DNA of 64,000 nt from Clavaria fumosa (Eukaryota; Basidiomycota; Agaricomycetes; Agaricales; Clavariaceae). Positions within the stretch are counted from its first letter, which is position 1; every line of letters begins with the position of its first letter. Both the position numbers and the translations under genes were made by a program. The notes below the pieces were generated by a model. The model was given only the letters and a program-made list of their open reading frames with translations, was not told where the DNA came from and made no database searches. This document shows positions 43,101 to 53,912 of this stretch, piece by piece. The stretch is from assembly GCA_951802425.1 (NCBI GenBank), contig OX637794.1:2108001-2172000 (forward strand), written 5' to 3'.

Positions 43101-44039
43101 TTGTAGCGGGGATATGGGCAATAGCGTTTCCGTTATGGATGCGGCCTTTCTGTCATCTGACATGATAAGCGGATGTCTGGTTGATGCTGGGGAAGGCGAA
43201 TTTGACAAAATGTCGTCTATGGTTTTCAGGTTCTTGAATGAAGGTCTCAAGGTAGAGGGGCCCGCGTTATTTGGAGGAACACCTGGAGCTGATGTAACGA
43301 CAGCGTCGAAGGAGATGAGATCGAGTGGAGATTCATCGTCCGCTCCGGGTGAAGGGGATGGAGATCTAATGTGCAGAGAAGCCAATGGTGAATACAACGT
43401 CGTCTCCAGGTCAACAAGTAGAGGTACGTCGCGATTCGGGCCCCCTCTGATGAGTAGAGCAGACTCGGAATCCTGTGCGACGTTCTGCGCAGTTGGCGGG
43501 CGTGGGGTTGGAGGGGCAGATATGTCTATTAGTAAGGGGGAAGAGGGCCCTTTATATGACAAAGACACGCTCTTGATAAACTCGTTCTGGCCCGGAGGCG
43601 GTGATGGGTTACCCTGAGCGCGGATGATTCGGTCGACTAGTGCAGAAGATGGTTCTGTGGAAAATGGATGGATTGGCGCGAAATGTCCATAAGCTAATGA
43701 GCAAGGCTCACCGTCGAGAAAGATATGCTCAACCTCGGAAGTAGCATTCGGCGAGCCTTGATCATCGGCATGCCCCAAGTCATCAGCGTTCGCATTGTCA
43801 TTCAGTTCGGTAGTCTCGTTGCGTTCAGTAGTTGATAGTCGCAGAGACGCGACGCGGATATCGTTTTTGAGGGTAGAAAGGCGAGAAGCGAAAGACAAAA
43901 ATCGTTTCTCTGGTGATTGCAACGGCCCAAAATATACGCCCGGCGAATAAGAGTCAAGAGGCCGATCTTTAGACGAGGTCCTGGGGCTCATTGAGAGTGG
44001 AGCTTCGTCGGGCGACGTTTGCTGCGGTGAGGTTGGCAT
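40166..44039 (-). CDS. Large disordered Ser/Pro/Thr-rich protein, function unknown
   Basis: Exons 44039-43712, 43654-41712, 41670-40390 and 40327-40166 give 1237 residues. Intron 1 (57 nt) is in frame and might be read through; its GTGAGC and CACAG ends and branch-like sequence make splicing likely. Intron 2 is only 41 nt but joins the two long frames in phase. Nearly the whole protein is low-complexity and basic/Pro/Ser-rich, with many TP and SP sites suggesting kinase regulation. A motif STSRIPRIG in a basic Ser/Pro context fits the SxIP consensus for EB1 microtubule-tip binding. The C-terminal 120 residues look conserved and ordered (VKWDRGLWKAVYLDEIQLGG, VVKKGCLAPSAKTQRLDTL). I recognise no named family. 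A nuclear or cytoskeletal role is a guess. Confidence 0.7.
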
Positions 44040-44449
44040 TGTACGCGGAGAGTCAAACTTAGCATGAGATGAAACAAATTGTTGGTTGCAATGCAGATGG
44101 TCGTTGGATGGTTGAGTCAGTCAATACCACCGTTCGACGCGACGTTGGCGGGCAGGCAACAAGTGCGGGGGCACGTGCACTAAAATGCACAGCAGCAGCG
44201 AACGCGCTCAGCTTCAGCACAGCACCCGTTAGTCCAAATCTGAACAATAAGGCATAAGGCCGCAGTACGCGGCAGGGCCTGCTAACTGTAAAGGATCTAT
44301 GTACAACTGTTTGTGATTACTGGCAATGAAATAATTACAATTTTATATATATACTGTAGCTGTGCAGCATAAAATCACACACAAATTATAGTTCATTCAG
44401 TTCTTCAGCAATCTAAGGGGGGATTTAAATTGAGTTAGATGATGTAACA

Positions 44450-45298
44450 ATGTATACACAAAGTGGTTTAAAATAATGTACTTCCTATACCAACAAAAAT
44501 ACCACACCAAGAAACATTTTGAAGTAAAGTGTTTAAGAATAGTAGATAGGAGTGGTAATGTTAGGAATTACGTCACGTGTCCGCCAACAGCGTCACAACC
44601 CGCTGCGCCAAAAGGGCAGCAATGGTCAATCCCTTGACCATGCCTGGCGGACCTTATATAGCACATCTGTTTATGTGAGGATGGCCCATGATCCTCACAG
44701 GTAATAGTGTAAGGGTTGGTGTGGGGTACCAGTGATCGTTGGCTGGGTTGCTCAAATCCATCAAAGAAATTGTCAATACATAGATTTTGAGACAAGATGG
44801 ATGTGGATGCAGATAATGGAACATTCTGGTTTTCACCCACATGGGCAGCAGGGAGTACATAAGTAGACATTACTCACACACAAATGCACACAAGTACGTA
44901 CCTTCAATACAAAAATTATAACAGAATGAGAGATGAAAGGCAAAGCTCAAATTTAAAGAGACAAGACATTCAAGAAATAGTGAACCTTTATAGTTGGTAA
45001 TAATGCTATAACTGACAATCGGGTTTAGACCAGACCCCCAAGATGGATAGATTAAGATAGATTTAACCAGCAATGAAGTAAAGAAACAGAACATTCAGCA
45101 AGCAAAAGCAAGTGCTGGGATGGTGAACAAAGAAAGAGGTAATGTAAAGAGCCTATAGTCAGAAAAATGTATGTACGAAGTGTTTTAAAGTGATGTTCTA
45201 AGGAGTAGACTCAGGAGTGAGAATGGGTTTCAAAAAATCATGACACCAACAACTGTTTTGAAGTAATGTGTTTTAAGGATAGAGAGTAGTATAAGAAG
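44450..45298. repeat. Imperfect direct repeat pair about 720 bp apart
   Basis: The left copy (44450-44555) and right copy (45168-45298) share blocks such as ATGTATRYACRAAGTGKTTT, ACACCAA and TTTTGAAGTAA..GTGTTTAAG, followed by ATAGTAG-type sequence. Divergence and indels are considerable. Confidence 0.55.
44579..44652. other. Cloverleaf-like nested inverted repeats
   Basis: GTCCGCCA (44579-44586) pairs with TGGCGGAC (44645-44652). Inside lie CAGCG/CGCTG (44588-44592 with 44601-44605), a short GCC/GGC hairpin (44607-44617), and ATGGTCAA/TTGACCAT (44622-44629 with 44634-44641, 4-nt loop). The geometry is not that of a functional tRNA. Confidence 0.6.
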
Positions 45299-46312
45299 TA
45301 GTAAGTTCACACGATCACGCGGGGCTTGCAACGCCCTGCCAAAATCTGAAAACAGTGATTTGTGGACTCCGTTTGTAAGACCTGCTAAACAAGTTAGCAG
45401 GAATTTCTTAGTCGTCGCTCTTCATTCCCCAATTCAAGTTTTCCTTGCAAGATTGTGCGCCTATAATATGCTTGTGTTCCCTGTGCTTGGGGCAACGGCA
45501 ACCTCTAAATCTAATATAACCCATCTATTCTGCGCAGACCCCCTGTAGCAAAATTCCTTAACTGTACTGTATCATTGACTTCCTCCCCGCGTACACGTAC
45601 CCCGACGAAAGGGTTCTTCTTCATCCGATAATTTTAAATGAAGAAACTGTTGGAGTTCAATGTTGCACTATGGTACAGTACAAGCTTATGTAATGAGCTT
45701 AGCATCGCGTTACCACCGACCCACTGAGACTGAGGGTATGTACTCACTTAGATCTTTATCAGGTAGCGTACTCTCAATATTAGTCTTTGTACAACTGTTT
45801 CATTATTAGAAACCATTTGGTAACTTACATTGGCCCGAGGATTGACCAACTTGACCTCCGGTGAGCCCCGACTCGGAGATCGTCAGTCTCACTAGCACCG
45901 ATATACATAGCATAGCAAGACCCTCGCTGTGTGATCAACCGGCAAGGGAACTCACACTTACAATCTGTTGTGGATCTGATATGTATTGCATCCGCGCGGT
46001 TTCGACGGGAAATTGCATCTTCCGCACGAAGCAGTCTATCGGGGAAACAGCGAAGCGAGGGCTGAGAGAAGGGCAGCTCAAGTCGGACATGCGGCTCGAA
46101 CCCTTGGCCTCCTGTTCAGTTCCCATCTGATGATTTGTACCAACATTCAGTGTTGTAGTAGGCTCGCTATGTCCCATGCATTGGGCTGGTCATCCCGGTA
46201 TATCTAATTTAGGAAATTTGATGGCCGTCCCGGACGGTCTTGGCAGAAACTTGTTGCGTTGCGTTGCGTTGATTTGTTTCGACCGCTCTCTCTCCACAAC
46301 GACAAACGAATC

Positions 46313-48274
46313 ATGGCCATCGAACCGCTGCTGGGTACGAAGGCGCAAAAGTTCTTCATAGGAACAAGTCCGTTTGCCTCTTCTTTGTCTTTATTCCAGT
46401 CCCACTGACCAGCTGGAATGGATCGGTAGTAACGTTCCGTTAGTCGTGGTTCCCTTGAGTTGGGCGCTTCGCCAACTGACAGAGAATTCTTCGACTTTTT
46501 TCAGAGGCCATCGTAGTACTAACGATGGTTGGGATCATATTTGGCATGGTTCGTCATGTTGGGAGAATAATACTCCGACTGTTCGTCTGATTGGGCTTTT
46601 CGAAAGGTGGAACCCAGGGTCGATCTCAACAGCGACAGCCGATACAAGGTACTTTGGAAAGCTCACTTTACCTCAAACACTCTCTGACTGCTAGTAGACC
46701 CTGCCATGTTATCTGGCACTTTTTGCGCTTGCTGAGTGCGTATTCGACGATGTATTCTTACGAGGCGTCCCTAAGTCGCCAACCTCTTACAGGATCTTCG
46801 AGCTCGCCATGGCATTTGATGCGCTGCGTCTACGCAATACCATACAGCTTTTTGGCATCTTGGGTGAGCCTTTTCTGCCCGATTAATGTTATGTCATCCA
46901 ATGCTGACTGCTCTGCTCACAGCTTTCCACACGGCGCTTATTGTGTTCGCTTCTCTGCAAGTCACTCAGACACGCACGGCGCTTGTACAAACAGAATGTG
47001 CAAATGTTGAATCTGCTTTCGTACGTGATTGGTGTCAGCTTTGTTTCAAGTCTCGTGTAATCATGGCGCGATGAAGTACTGCAATGGCAGCGGCGAAAGA
47101 CTGTTTAAACGCGTAGAACCGTTCTTGATCGGTCAGCCTGTTCTCCTCGTGTCACCTCGACATCGTCTCATCTTATATCAGTTGCGCCTATTATAATATC
47201 GCTGGCCTTGGCGACGATGTCGTTCTGGGTGAAAGAGCTGTATAGTGAATTTGGGTTTGTGAGATCTGTTTGCTGACATTTATTCGTGCTCACACCCATT
47301 ATGCAGCTGGACTATCTTCCATGTGGTCGGAGCAAACCCGCGAATGAAAAGTCAGTCCCTCAGACAAGTTTATATTGCTCTCTGACTTGACTGATAAAAC
47401 ATAGGCATGTACGAATACTATCAAATCATGCTATGTCTCCTCAAGTTCGACTTCTTCTGCTTCACCGGCGTCACGATGCAGGTGCGTGTCATGCAGATAT
47501 TATGGGTTACCCTCTGATTAAATTATTATCCCAGCTCCTCATCGTCGTCCTTCGAAAGGATTCCGCCGAATTTGCGGTGACAATCACTGCCATTCCTGTT
47601 GTGCTTATTTTGCTAGGGCTCTGTTCTCTTGCTCTCCAAAGGGAGATTAAATGGTGTGTCACCAGATGATCGGAAGATTCGTAACTCCGTTGGGTTGAAC
47701 TATTTTCTTTTCAGGCTGATGTCGGCCTCGTTGGCGTTGATGTTGGCTGCCCAAACTTACTGTAAGCATCTATCTGTCATGTTGAGGGGCGGTGCTGATT
47801 GGCGACCGCCTTGCGTTGACCTCCACAGTCCGTGAGTGATGTAAAACCCAACACAGACATTTCCTGATCGTTATCTGCAGTGTATAAGTTTGTCCGCTTT
47901 TATCAGCCGTCGTCTCGCGCCCAATACCGAAGCACGAGGGCCACCCTCTCCTTTTTCAGTGCGTAGCTGGGTCCCGCTGTCCTTCCCGCCTGTTGTGCTA
48001 ACGTCTGGCAGCCATCGTCGCCTTCCTTTTGCTGCTCGCGACGTTTGGCGTGGGTCTCCGCTGCTTCGCGGACTTTGAGCGCGGCCTGCTTGACGCGAAG
48101 ATGTCATGTGCGTCTCTGTGTCCCTTCCGCTCTCTGACAGACCCCTGACGGGCATGTGCGTCCCCAGCGGTCTCAAGCGAACGCAGGCGAAGAAAAAGCA
48201 GACCCGACGAAAAGGGCGAAGTCAGCGAGGCGCAGAGACTTTCTATGACTGACCCACCTCTTTTGATCGAGTGA
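46313..48274 (+). CDS. UPF0658 Golgi-type multi-pass membrane protein
   Basis: Well-supported exons: about 46505-46548, 46607-46648, 46698-46735, 46793-46863, 46923-47020, 47077-47131, 47182-47254, 47307-47350, 47405-47481, 47535-47653, 47715-47761, 47829-47831 (3 nt), 47881-47958, 48012-48107 and 48168-48274. The protein has about seven membrane segments: IVVLTMVGIIFGMV, the FELAMAFDALRLRNTIQL region, FHTALIVFASLQV, ISLALATMSFWVKELY, IFHVVGANPRMK, YYQIMLCLLKFDFFCFTGV, LLIVVLRKDSAEF and the end VAFLLLLATFGVGLRCFADF. These match a fungal family annotated UPF0658 Golgi membrane protein, of unknown function. The N-terminus is unsettled. An exon encoding NKSVCLFFVFIP is likely near 46364-46400, and the ATG at 46313 is the best start, but joining them would need a 27-nt intron. 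The extreme 3' exon is inferred from phase. Confidence 0.75.
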
Positions 48275-48876
48275 TAATGCTTTGAAGACTGGACGACACC
48301 CTAGGAGCGAATCTCTCTCTTTCTTTAGGACGGATGAAGGAATCTGTCCGAATAATCCATGTGTCTCTTCTCCTGTAGGACCAGGTCTTCTCTGTAGATA
48401 ATACCCGTCTCAACGCCGCCGGCTTGCTGCCGTCACCTCCCTCCCCCGCTGCACGACAGGCAGCGTTACGAAACGAGAATCTTGTTACAGGTTAAATTAC
48501 GACTTACGAACTGGTATTTGTATTCGTGCAGAAAACGTTTTGAGCAAGTGGTGAGCCAAGCGCGAGTATGGATGGTATGGAGGACTGATGAGGTACACTA
48601 CAACATACCCATTGGATTGGGTCAGGATATACATTTCAATAGAGCTGAGCTAGGAATGTGCTACAAGAGCGTAGGTAACCAATCAGCTCGCGAATAGCAC
48701 CCCCAAAGTTCAATGACGCTTGCACAGTACGCGCAGAATTCAGGGAACACCAGAACTGCCACTCGCGTGAATATTCTCCGCTCGCTTGAAACACGTGACC
48801 ACACGTGACTGTGACCAGTCGCGTAACAAAACGCGGTATGTGACATACATTGATCCGCGACCGACGCTCATCAACC
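48275..48876. other. Intergenic, 0.6 kb
   Basis: Between two plus-strand genes. Two CACGTGAC-type sites lie close together at about 48793-48808, just upstream of the DNAJC9-like start, and may be promoter elements. No gene is seen. Confidence 0.5.
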
Positions 48877-49964
48877 ATGGACGACGACCCAATAAGCCAA
48901 TTCTTTCCCGGTCAAGAAGGCGTTGACCTATACGCCGTCCTTTCACTCACAAGCAATGCATCTACCGACGATATCAAGCGCGCCTACCGCCGCCACGCCC
49001 TTCGCTTCCATCCCGACAAGCACACCTCGTCGTCTGCCTCGGCGAGAGCGGAGGCGTCCGCCAAGTTCCAGCAGATTGGATTTGCGTATGCCGTGCTGAG
49101 CGACGAGAAGCGGAGACAGCGGTACGACCGCACGGGTAAGACGGACGAGGGCTTCGAGCTCAGTGCCGGCGAGGATGGGTGGGAGGCGTATTTCGCAGAC
49201 TTGTTCGACAGGGTCACCAAGGAGAAGCTTGACGAGATGAAGAAGGAGTATCAAGGTGCTGTTTACTACACATACTTTGTTCTCTATACCCCGTTCACTT
49301 CCAGCGCTTAGGCTCCGAGGAGGAGGTCGATGATCTCAAGCAGGCATACATGGAAACAGGCGGCGTTATAGGGGACATCATGGACCACATCCTTTATTCT
49401 ACGATCGACGACGAGCCGCGATTTATTGCTCTCGTGTCTGACCTGATCGCGAAAAACGAGCTACCTGCTTTCAAGAAATGGGAGCGCAGCATAAAGGATG
49501 AGAAAGCCAGGCTGGTACGGAAGAAGGAGAGTCGGAAGGAGGCCAAGGAAGCAGAAGAGCTGGCAAGGGAGCTCGGCGTCTGGGACGAATTCTACGGCAG
49601 TGGAAAGCCTACTGAAAAGAAAAAGAAAGGCAAGGGCAAGCAAGACGCGGAGGAGGAGGATCATTCGGCATTGCAGGCGCTCATGCTCAAGAGGAAGAAA
49701 CCAGACATGGACGGATTCTTCGACAATCTGGCCGCCAAGTACGCTGGCCCAGATTCGAAAGGTGGCAAGAGCAAACGGCACGCCAAGGGAGTGGACGACA
49801 CTGAATCACCTAAGAAGCGGTCTCGGCGCGGTGCCGCATCCCCGCCACCCGAGATCAACGACGAAGACTTCGAGAAATTGCAGCAAAAGATTTTTGGAAA
49901 TGAGAAATCTCGAGATGACACTGGATCCAAGGCGAAGAGAGGGAAAGGACGGAAGGTGAAGTAG
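48877..49964 (+). CDS. DNAJC9-like J-domain protein
   Basis: Exons 48877-49255 and 49312-49964 give 343 residues. The J domain is at the N-terminus: DLYAVLSLTSNASTDDIKRA, the HPD loop in FHPDKHTS, then FAYAVLSDEKRRQRYD. Next comes the DNAJC9-type region: RTGKTDEGFEL, a helix with FDRVTKEKLDEMKKEYQGSE, DIMDHILYSTIDDEPRF and LPAFKKWE. The C-terminus is strongly basic with nuclear-import-type clusters. In animals DNAJC9 is a histone H3-H4 co-chaperone that recruits Hsp70; the same role in fungi is inferred. The start ATG has a good context (AACCATGG). The stop is 131 bp from the convergent FHIP gene. Confidence 0.88.
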
Positions 49965-50095
49965 TTGCGTGATGGTTTACATCTGCGTTAACAGGTACCG
50001 TACATATTTATTCATTTGTATGACCAGTACTGTAATATGTAGACCAACTTTCTGCGCAAGCGCAGAACAGGCCCGTGCCGTCGGCGAGGTTAGAG

Positions 50096-53000
50096 TCAAA
50101 GGTAGCGAACCGGGTCGATGCCCAGAGTGCGCCTTGCTTGGATGATAGCTACTAGTTCTTTGATGCTTTCTTCTAGGATGACCACATTATCCAGCAGGCG
50201 GGATAGAGTGACTGTCGTCGGCCTTCCCCTTCCCGGTTCCTTCTCTTGCTTGATGCTCCGACCGTCACCATTACCCCACTGTTTGGCTGAAGAAAACACA
50301 TCTTCTTCAGCGCTCCAATTGGCGTTCTCCATCGGCGCCCACGGCCCTGAAGACGGTACAGGTGCAACGAAGGGTTCTACGACAATTGATGATGTCCGCT
50401 GATAATGCGGCCCAAAGGGATTCGCAGCCAGATTGTGGCTGGACTCCTTGCTAGGCGTCGGTGCCTGCACTTGGCTTCTAACAGGTGTGCCAGAGGCGGG
50501 TGAGGCAGATCTGCTCTTCTTAGGTGATAGGAGATTTGTGAAGAACGACGCAGGTGTAGGCTTTTTTATTGGTGGAGTCGACGTGCGTTCGGGTGTTATT
50601 GCGGATGCAGGCGAACCGCCCCTAGCCGACGAAGTATCTTCGCTGAATTCCAAATCCACCTTCAAGGCATCGGTAAGGTTCTCATTGAACAGGAGACCGC
50701 TTCTTCGTTCAAGAAGATACTTGTCGAATTTGTCGACGGCTTGGCGGTAAATTTCCAGCTGCGCGACCAGGCCATGGAATATGGAGTGTATGACGGGCTG
50801 CGACCGCTCATCCATACTAGATGCGGGAAGAGGACTTGAACCCTGCGCAAAACTAGCTTCTATCTGGAAATCGATGGACCGATCATCCCCATCATCGTCA
50901 GCAGGCGCGAACGCGCCGGAATCAGCGGACTGATTCCGTGCTTCGTCATTCAAACCGAATGTCAGCCATCCTGCCAGGGAACGATCCGGGTTAATGGCCA
51001 GCGTCGCCAGCAGTCCAGTCAGAGCAATGTTGAACTCCGCAGAATTAGAGAAGAATCTGCGTAACGAGTCGAGTACGATAGCCAATATGGGATCGTTGAC
51101 GTTCAGGCGATGTCGGCGCTTTGATCTCACTTCTGCGTCGTCGTCGGGCTGAAAGCTCCGCTGACTCTGGATCGTCAGCAATGCGTCTCGGACGTAGTGA
51201 TCGTATCCAGTGCTAAAGACGTCCGCATTGTGGGATGGATCGACTCTGGACACGAGAGCGAGGTAAAGGCCCATTTCCCGCTCGTGAGTGAAGTAAGTTG
51301 TCTGGGGCTGCACGAAAACCGATGCATCAGGATCGGGCGACTCGTCACTTGGTTCAACTCCGGCACCAGGATAGAAAAATTGATCACTGTCGGTATCGTC
51401 GTCATCTTCGTTATCTTCTGGCGTAAAAAGACTGTGGGCTCCGTGGGGTGGTCGACGCAGAACAGGTCTCGGGAAACTTGTCGCATTTGGATCAGGGATG
51501 ACAATAAGCAGACGGTCCGCTGTTAACTGGGGGTGATTGAGCAGCATCGACTGCAACAACTGCAAGGCAGCTGTCGCTGTTGGTTGCGAAGTCGATCTTA
51601 GGTTCGAGAGAAGCAGATCCTTCAGGGTGAAACGACCCATAGTCGTGAAGTATTCCGATGGCTTGTTTGACTTCGGAGCCTCCATCTCCAAAAGCATCAT
51701 AGCGCTGCTTTTTTGCCTGCGGAGCATCTTGTGCTTGTCTGTAGAAGGAGCCAACATCGCGCTGCTTGGGGCAGACAAACCACCGAGCACCACCGTTGAA
51801 TACGTTCGATGCCGCGATCGTGGGAGAGCATCATTGTCTTCGCTCATGAGGAAATTGACAAAGAGGTCGGATAGCGAGCCATCACCAAGGGTGCGAATGA
51901 TGATCTCGATGTAGGACACGACAGCCACAGCACTTCCATCGCTGTCAGAGCATTCAAGGATGGAGGGATACAAGACGTTCTCGAGAAATATCCGTCGCAC
52001 TGCATCCAAAATCGACTGCACAATGGCTAAACCCACGGGGGGAGCAGAGTCGGGTCCGGCCTCGTGTACGACGTTGCGTCGCACGATATCTTGAAGGAAT
52101 TCCAGCAACTTCAAGAAATGATCCAAGCGACATCTGAAATCGGCACTTGACGCGTCTTCCACTCCCAAAGCTCGCTTACGTTCCTGAACAGCTTCCCGTT
52201 CTTGGTCTGTCTCCAGACGATTGCCACCACCGATGACCATCCCCGTGTTATATGCTGTGTCGGAGGCACCCATTGGGCGAGCACCAAATTCAAGTTTAGA
52301 GGGCAACAGCGAGTAGACAGCACCAAGACCTGCCCCTAAGACTTCAGAGAAATCGCCATCAACGATGTACTCTGCAAGAGCGAGCGCAGCGTCTGTTATT
52401 GGATCTGATGGGGCCTCCTTGCCGGCTAGATCATCGCCCAGTCTATTGATAGGCTCTCCCGGGGACATTGCGACATCCATAAGAAACAATAGGCCCGCCC
52501 GAGCAAAGTCGCCAATCAGACCTTCTCGATGCACGAATCGCAGGAGGTAATTGAAGAGAAGAAACTCGTATTCCGGTTTCCTGGTTCGAGAAAATCCCGC
52601 AGCAGACGTCATGGTTTCCTGTGAAGGGGAGGGTGACGAAGGACTGTTCTCGATCAGTCTAATAGACACTTTGAATTCATCCTCATCCTCATCCTCATCC
52701 TCCCCCTCCTCTTCGTCGCTTTCATCATCGTCCACATCTGCATCAAATGTGATATCTGACTTGTACCAACGCTTATCATGAAAGAAGATCATGAGTAGTT
52801 CGCGGTGTGTTCTTATCCTGCTGCAGAGGATGCACAAAAGATGGACAACTGCGGCGAAGCACTGAGACGGACCCACGTGCCCATCAAGGAAACAACTGAC
52901 GATTTTCTTCGTGTTCAGATGGCGGAGTCCGTACGGCGGTACCAGCCGCTCCCATCATTTTGCGCTTTCTGCCATCGAGCTGTTCCTGAATATCGTCACC

Positions 53001-53575
53001 GACGCAAGTCCGAAGCAACTTCGAGATCGCACGATGAACGGATGAATGTACAAGGAATTGCTCGTTGAGGAGAACCAACATGTTTTGGACCATGCGTAAA
53101 ACTTCGGCTTGGATACCGGACGGCCGGTCGTCCTCACTGAGCCGCACGAGTTCTCCCAAGACGTCTTCAACGAGATCAGACAGAAGGACTTCCTCAAAGG
53201 CGGAGAGCTTACCGTGCTTCAGGAGATATTCTAGACATACGCCAGTCTCCCTAAGGCACGCTAGTAAGCGCCGGGACATAGGATCGAAAACGAACACACC
53301 CTTCTTCTGACCTCGTCGACTCCCAGACCAGGAAGTCCATCATAGACTGCAGGTGGGCTGGCACACCTGTGGACCTGATACCTTTCGAGAGCTGCCGTTC
53401 GTCAGGATGCATTAAGGTGCTCTGAGAAACCAGTCATTGAGCAGGATGGGGTGAGGAAACCACAAGACCGAACCCGGACAAGGTTCCACGATCTGTGGAA
53501 TTCACTGGCATGATCCAGGGGCTCCTTTGGCGCGACTTGGCCAGTTGTCCTCAGGAATTTAGAGAAGTAATCCAT
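50096..53575 (-). CDS. FHIP / RAI16-family protein (FTS-Hook-interacting)
   Basis: Exons 53575-53474, 53421-53312, 53250-52901 and 52848-50096 give 1104 residues. FHIP proteins link the FTS-Hook complex to early endosomes for dynein-driven transport. Conserved segments: TGVPAHLQSMMDFLVWE, ETGVCLEYLLKHGKL, VHLLCILCSRIRTHRELLMI, FEFLLFNYLLRFVHREGLIG (read from YEFLLFNYLLRFVHREG), IVDGDFSEVLGAGLGAVYSL, and the helical FTLKDLLLSNLRSTSQPTAT. An acidic insertion (DDDESDEEEGEDEDEDEDE) and a long Ser/Pro-rich stretch near residues 900-1050 are lineage features. A short coiled helix (LSRLLDNVVILEESIKEL) ends the protein. The intron before exon 3 (53251-53311) was chosen because it gives the family ETGVCLEYLL context; a nearby downstream acceptor set would shift the frame. 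Confidence 0.82.
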
Positions 53576-53912
53576 GCATGCGCGGAATTCGAGGAAGATC
53601 GCCTCGTACTCACGTGATGCGAGGAGAAGGCGGAAGGAATTCTACTTTTTTATTTGTATTCCCAGGGCAACGCAAAAGTGGCCATGGATGCAATGACAAG
53701 AATGAGACCCTCCTTTTCTATTATCGGTGATGCTACATGTTTGCGTAAAAAGTAAATAAAAAAATCGACGATAAATGACTGAATGCTTGTGGAATGGCTG
53801 AAAAAGCTCATGTGGTCAGGTCTCGACGGGTATAGTAGTGATGAACGATCCACGATGCAAAATTGGGTTTAGATCTTAGATATTCTGGCAGATTGAGCAG
53901 TTGAACGTGATG

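Larger units (their letters stand above)
44040..46312. other. AT-rich gene-free region, 2.3 kb
   Basis: From 44270 to 45300 the sequence is strikingly AT-rich compared with the rest of the window. It contains an imperfect direct repeat (44450-44555 and 45168-45298) and a compact inverted-repeat cluster (44579-44652). The open frames are short and unconvincing. It looks like the remains of a non-autonomous mobile element, but no terminal repeats with target duplication were found. Confidence 0.5.

Noticed and set aside
42868..43617. 249-residue plus-strand open frame
   Set aside because: It lies entirely opposite the 1237-residue protein, whose long frame has better codon use and joins cleanly to its neighbours.
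44579..44652. Candidate tRNA gene
   Set aside because: Length and closing stem fit, but the anticodon arm is only 3 bp, the T arm has an 8-bp stem with a 4-nt loop, and the invariant GG and TTC loop bases are absent.
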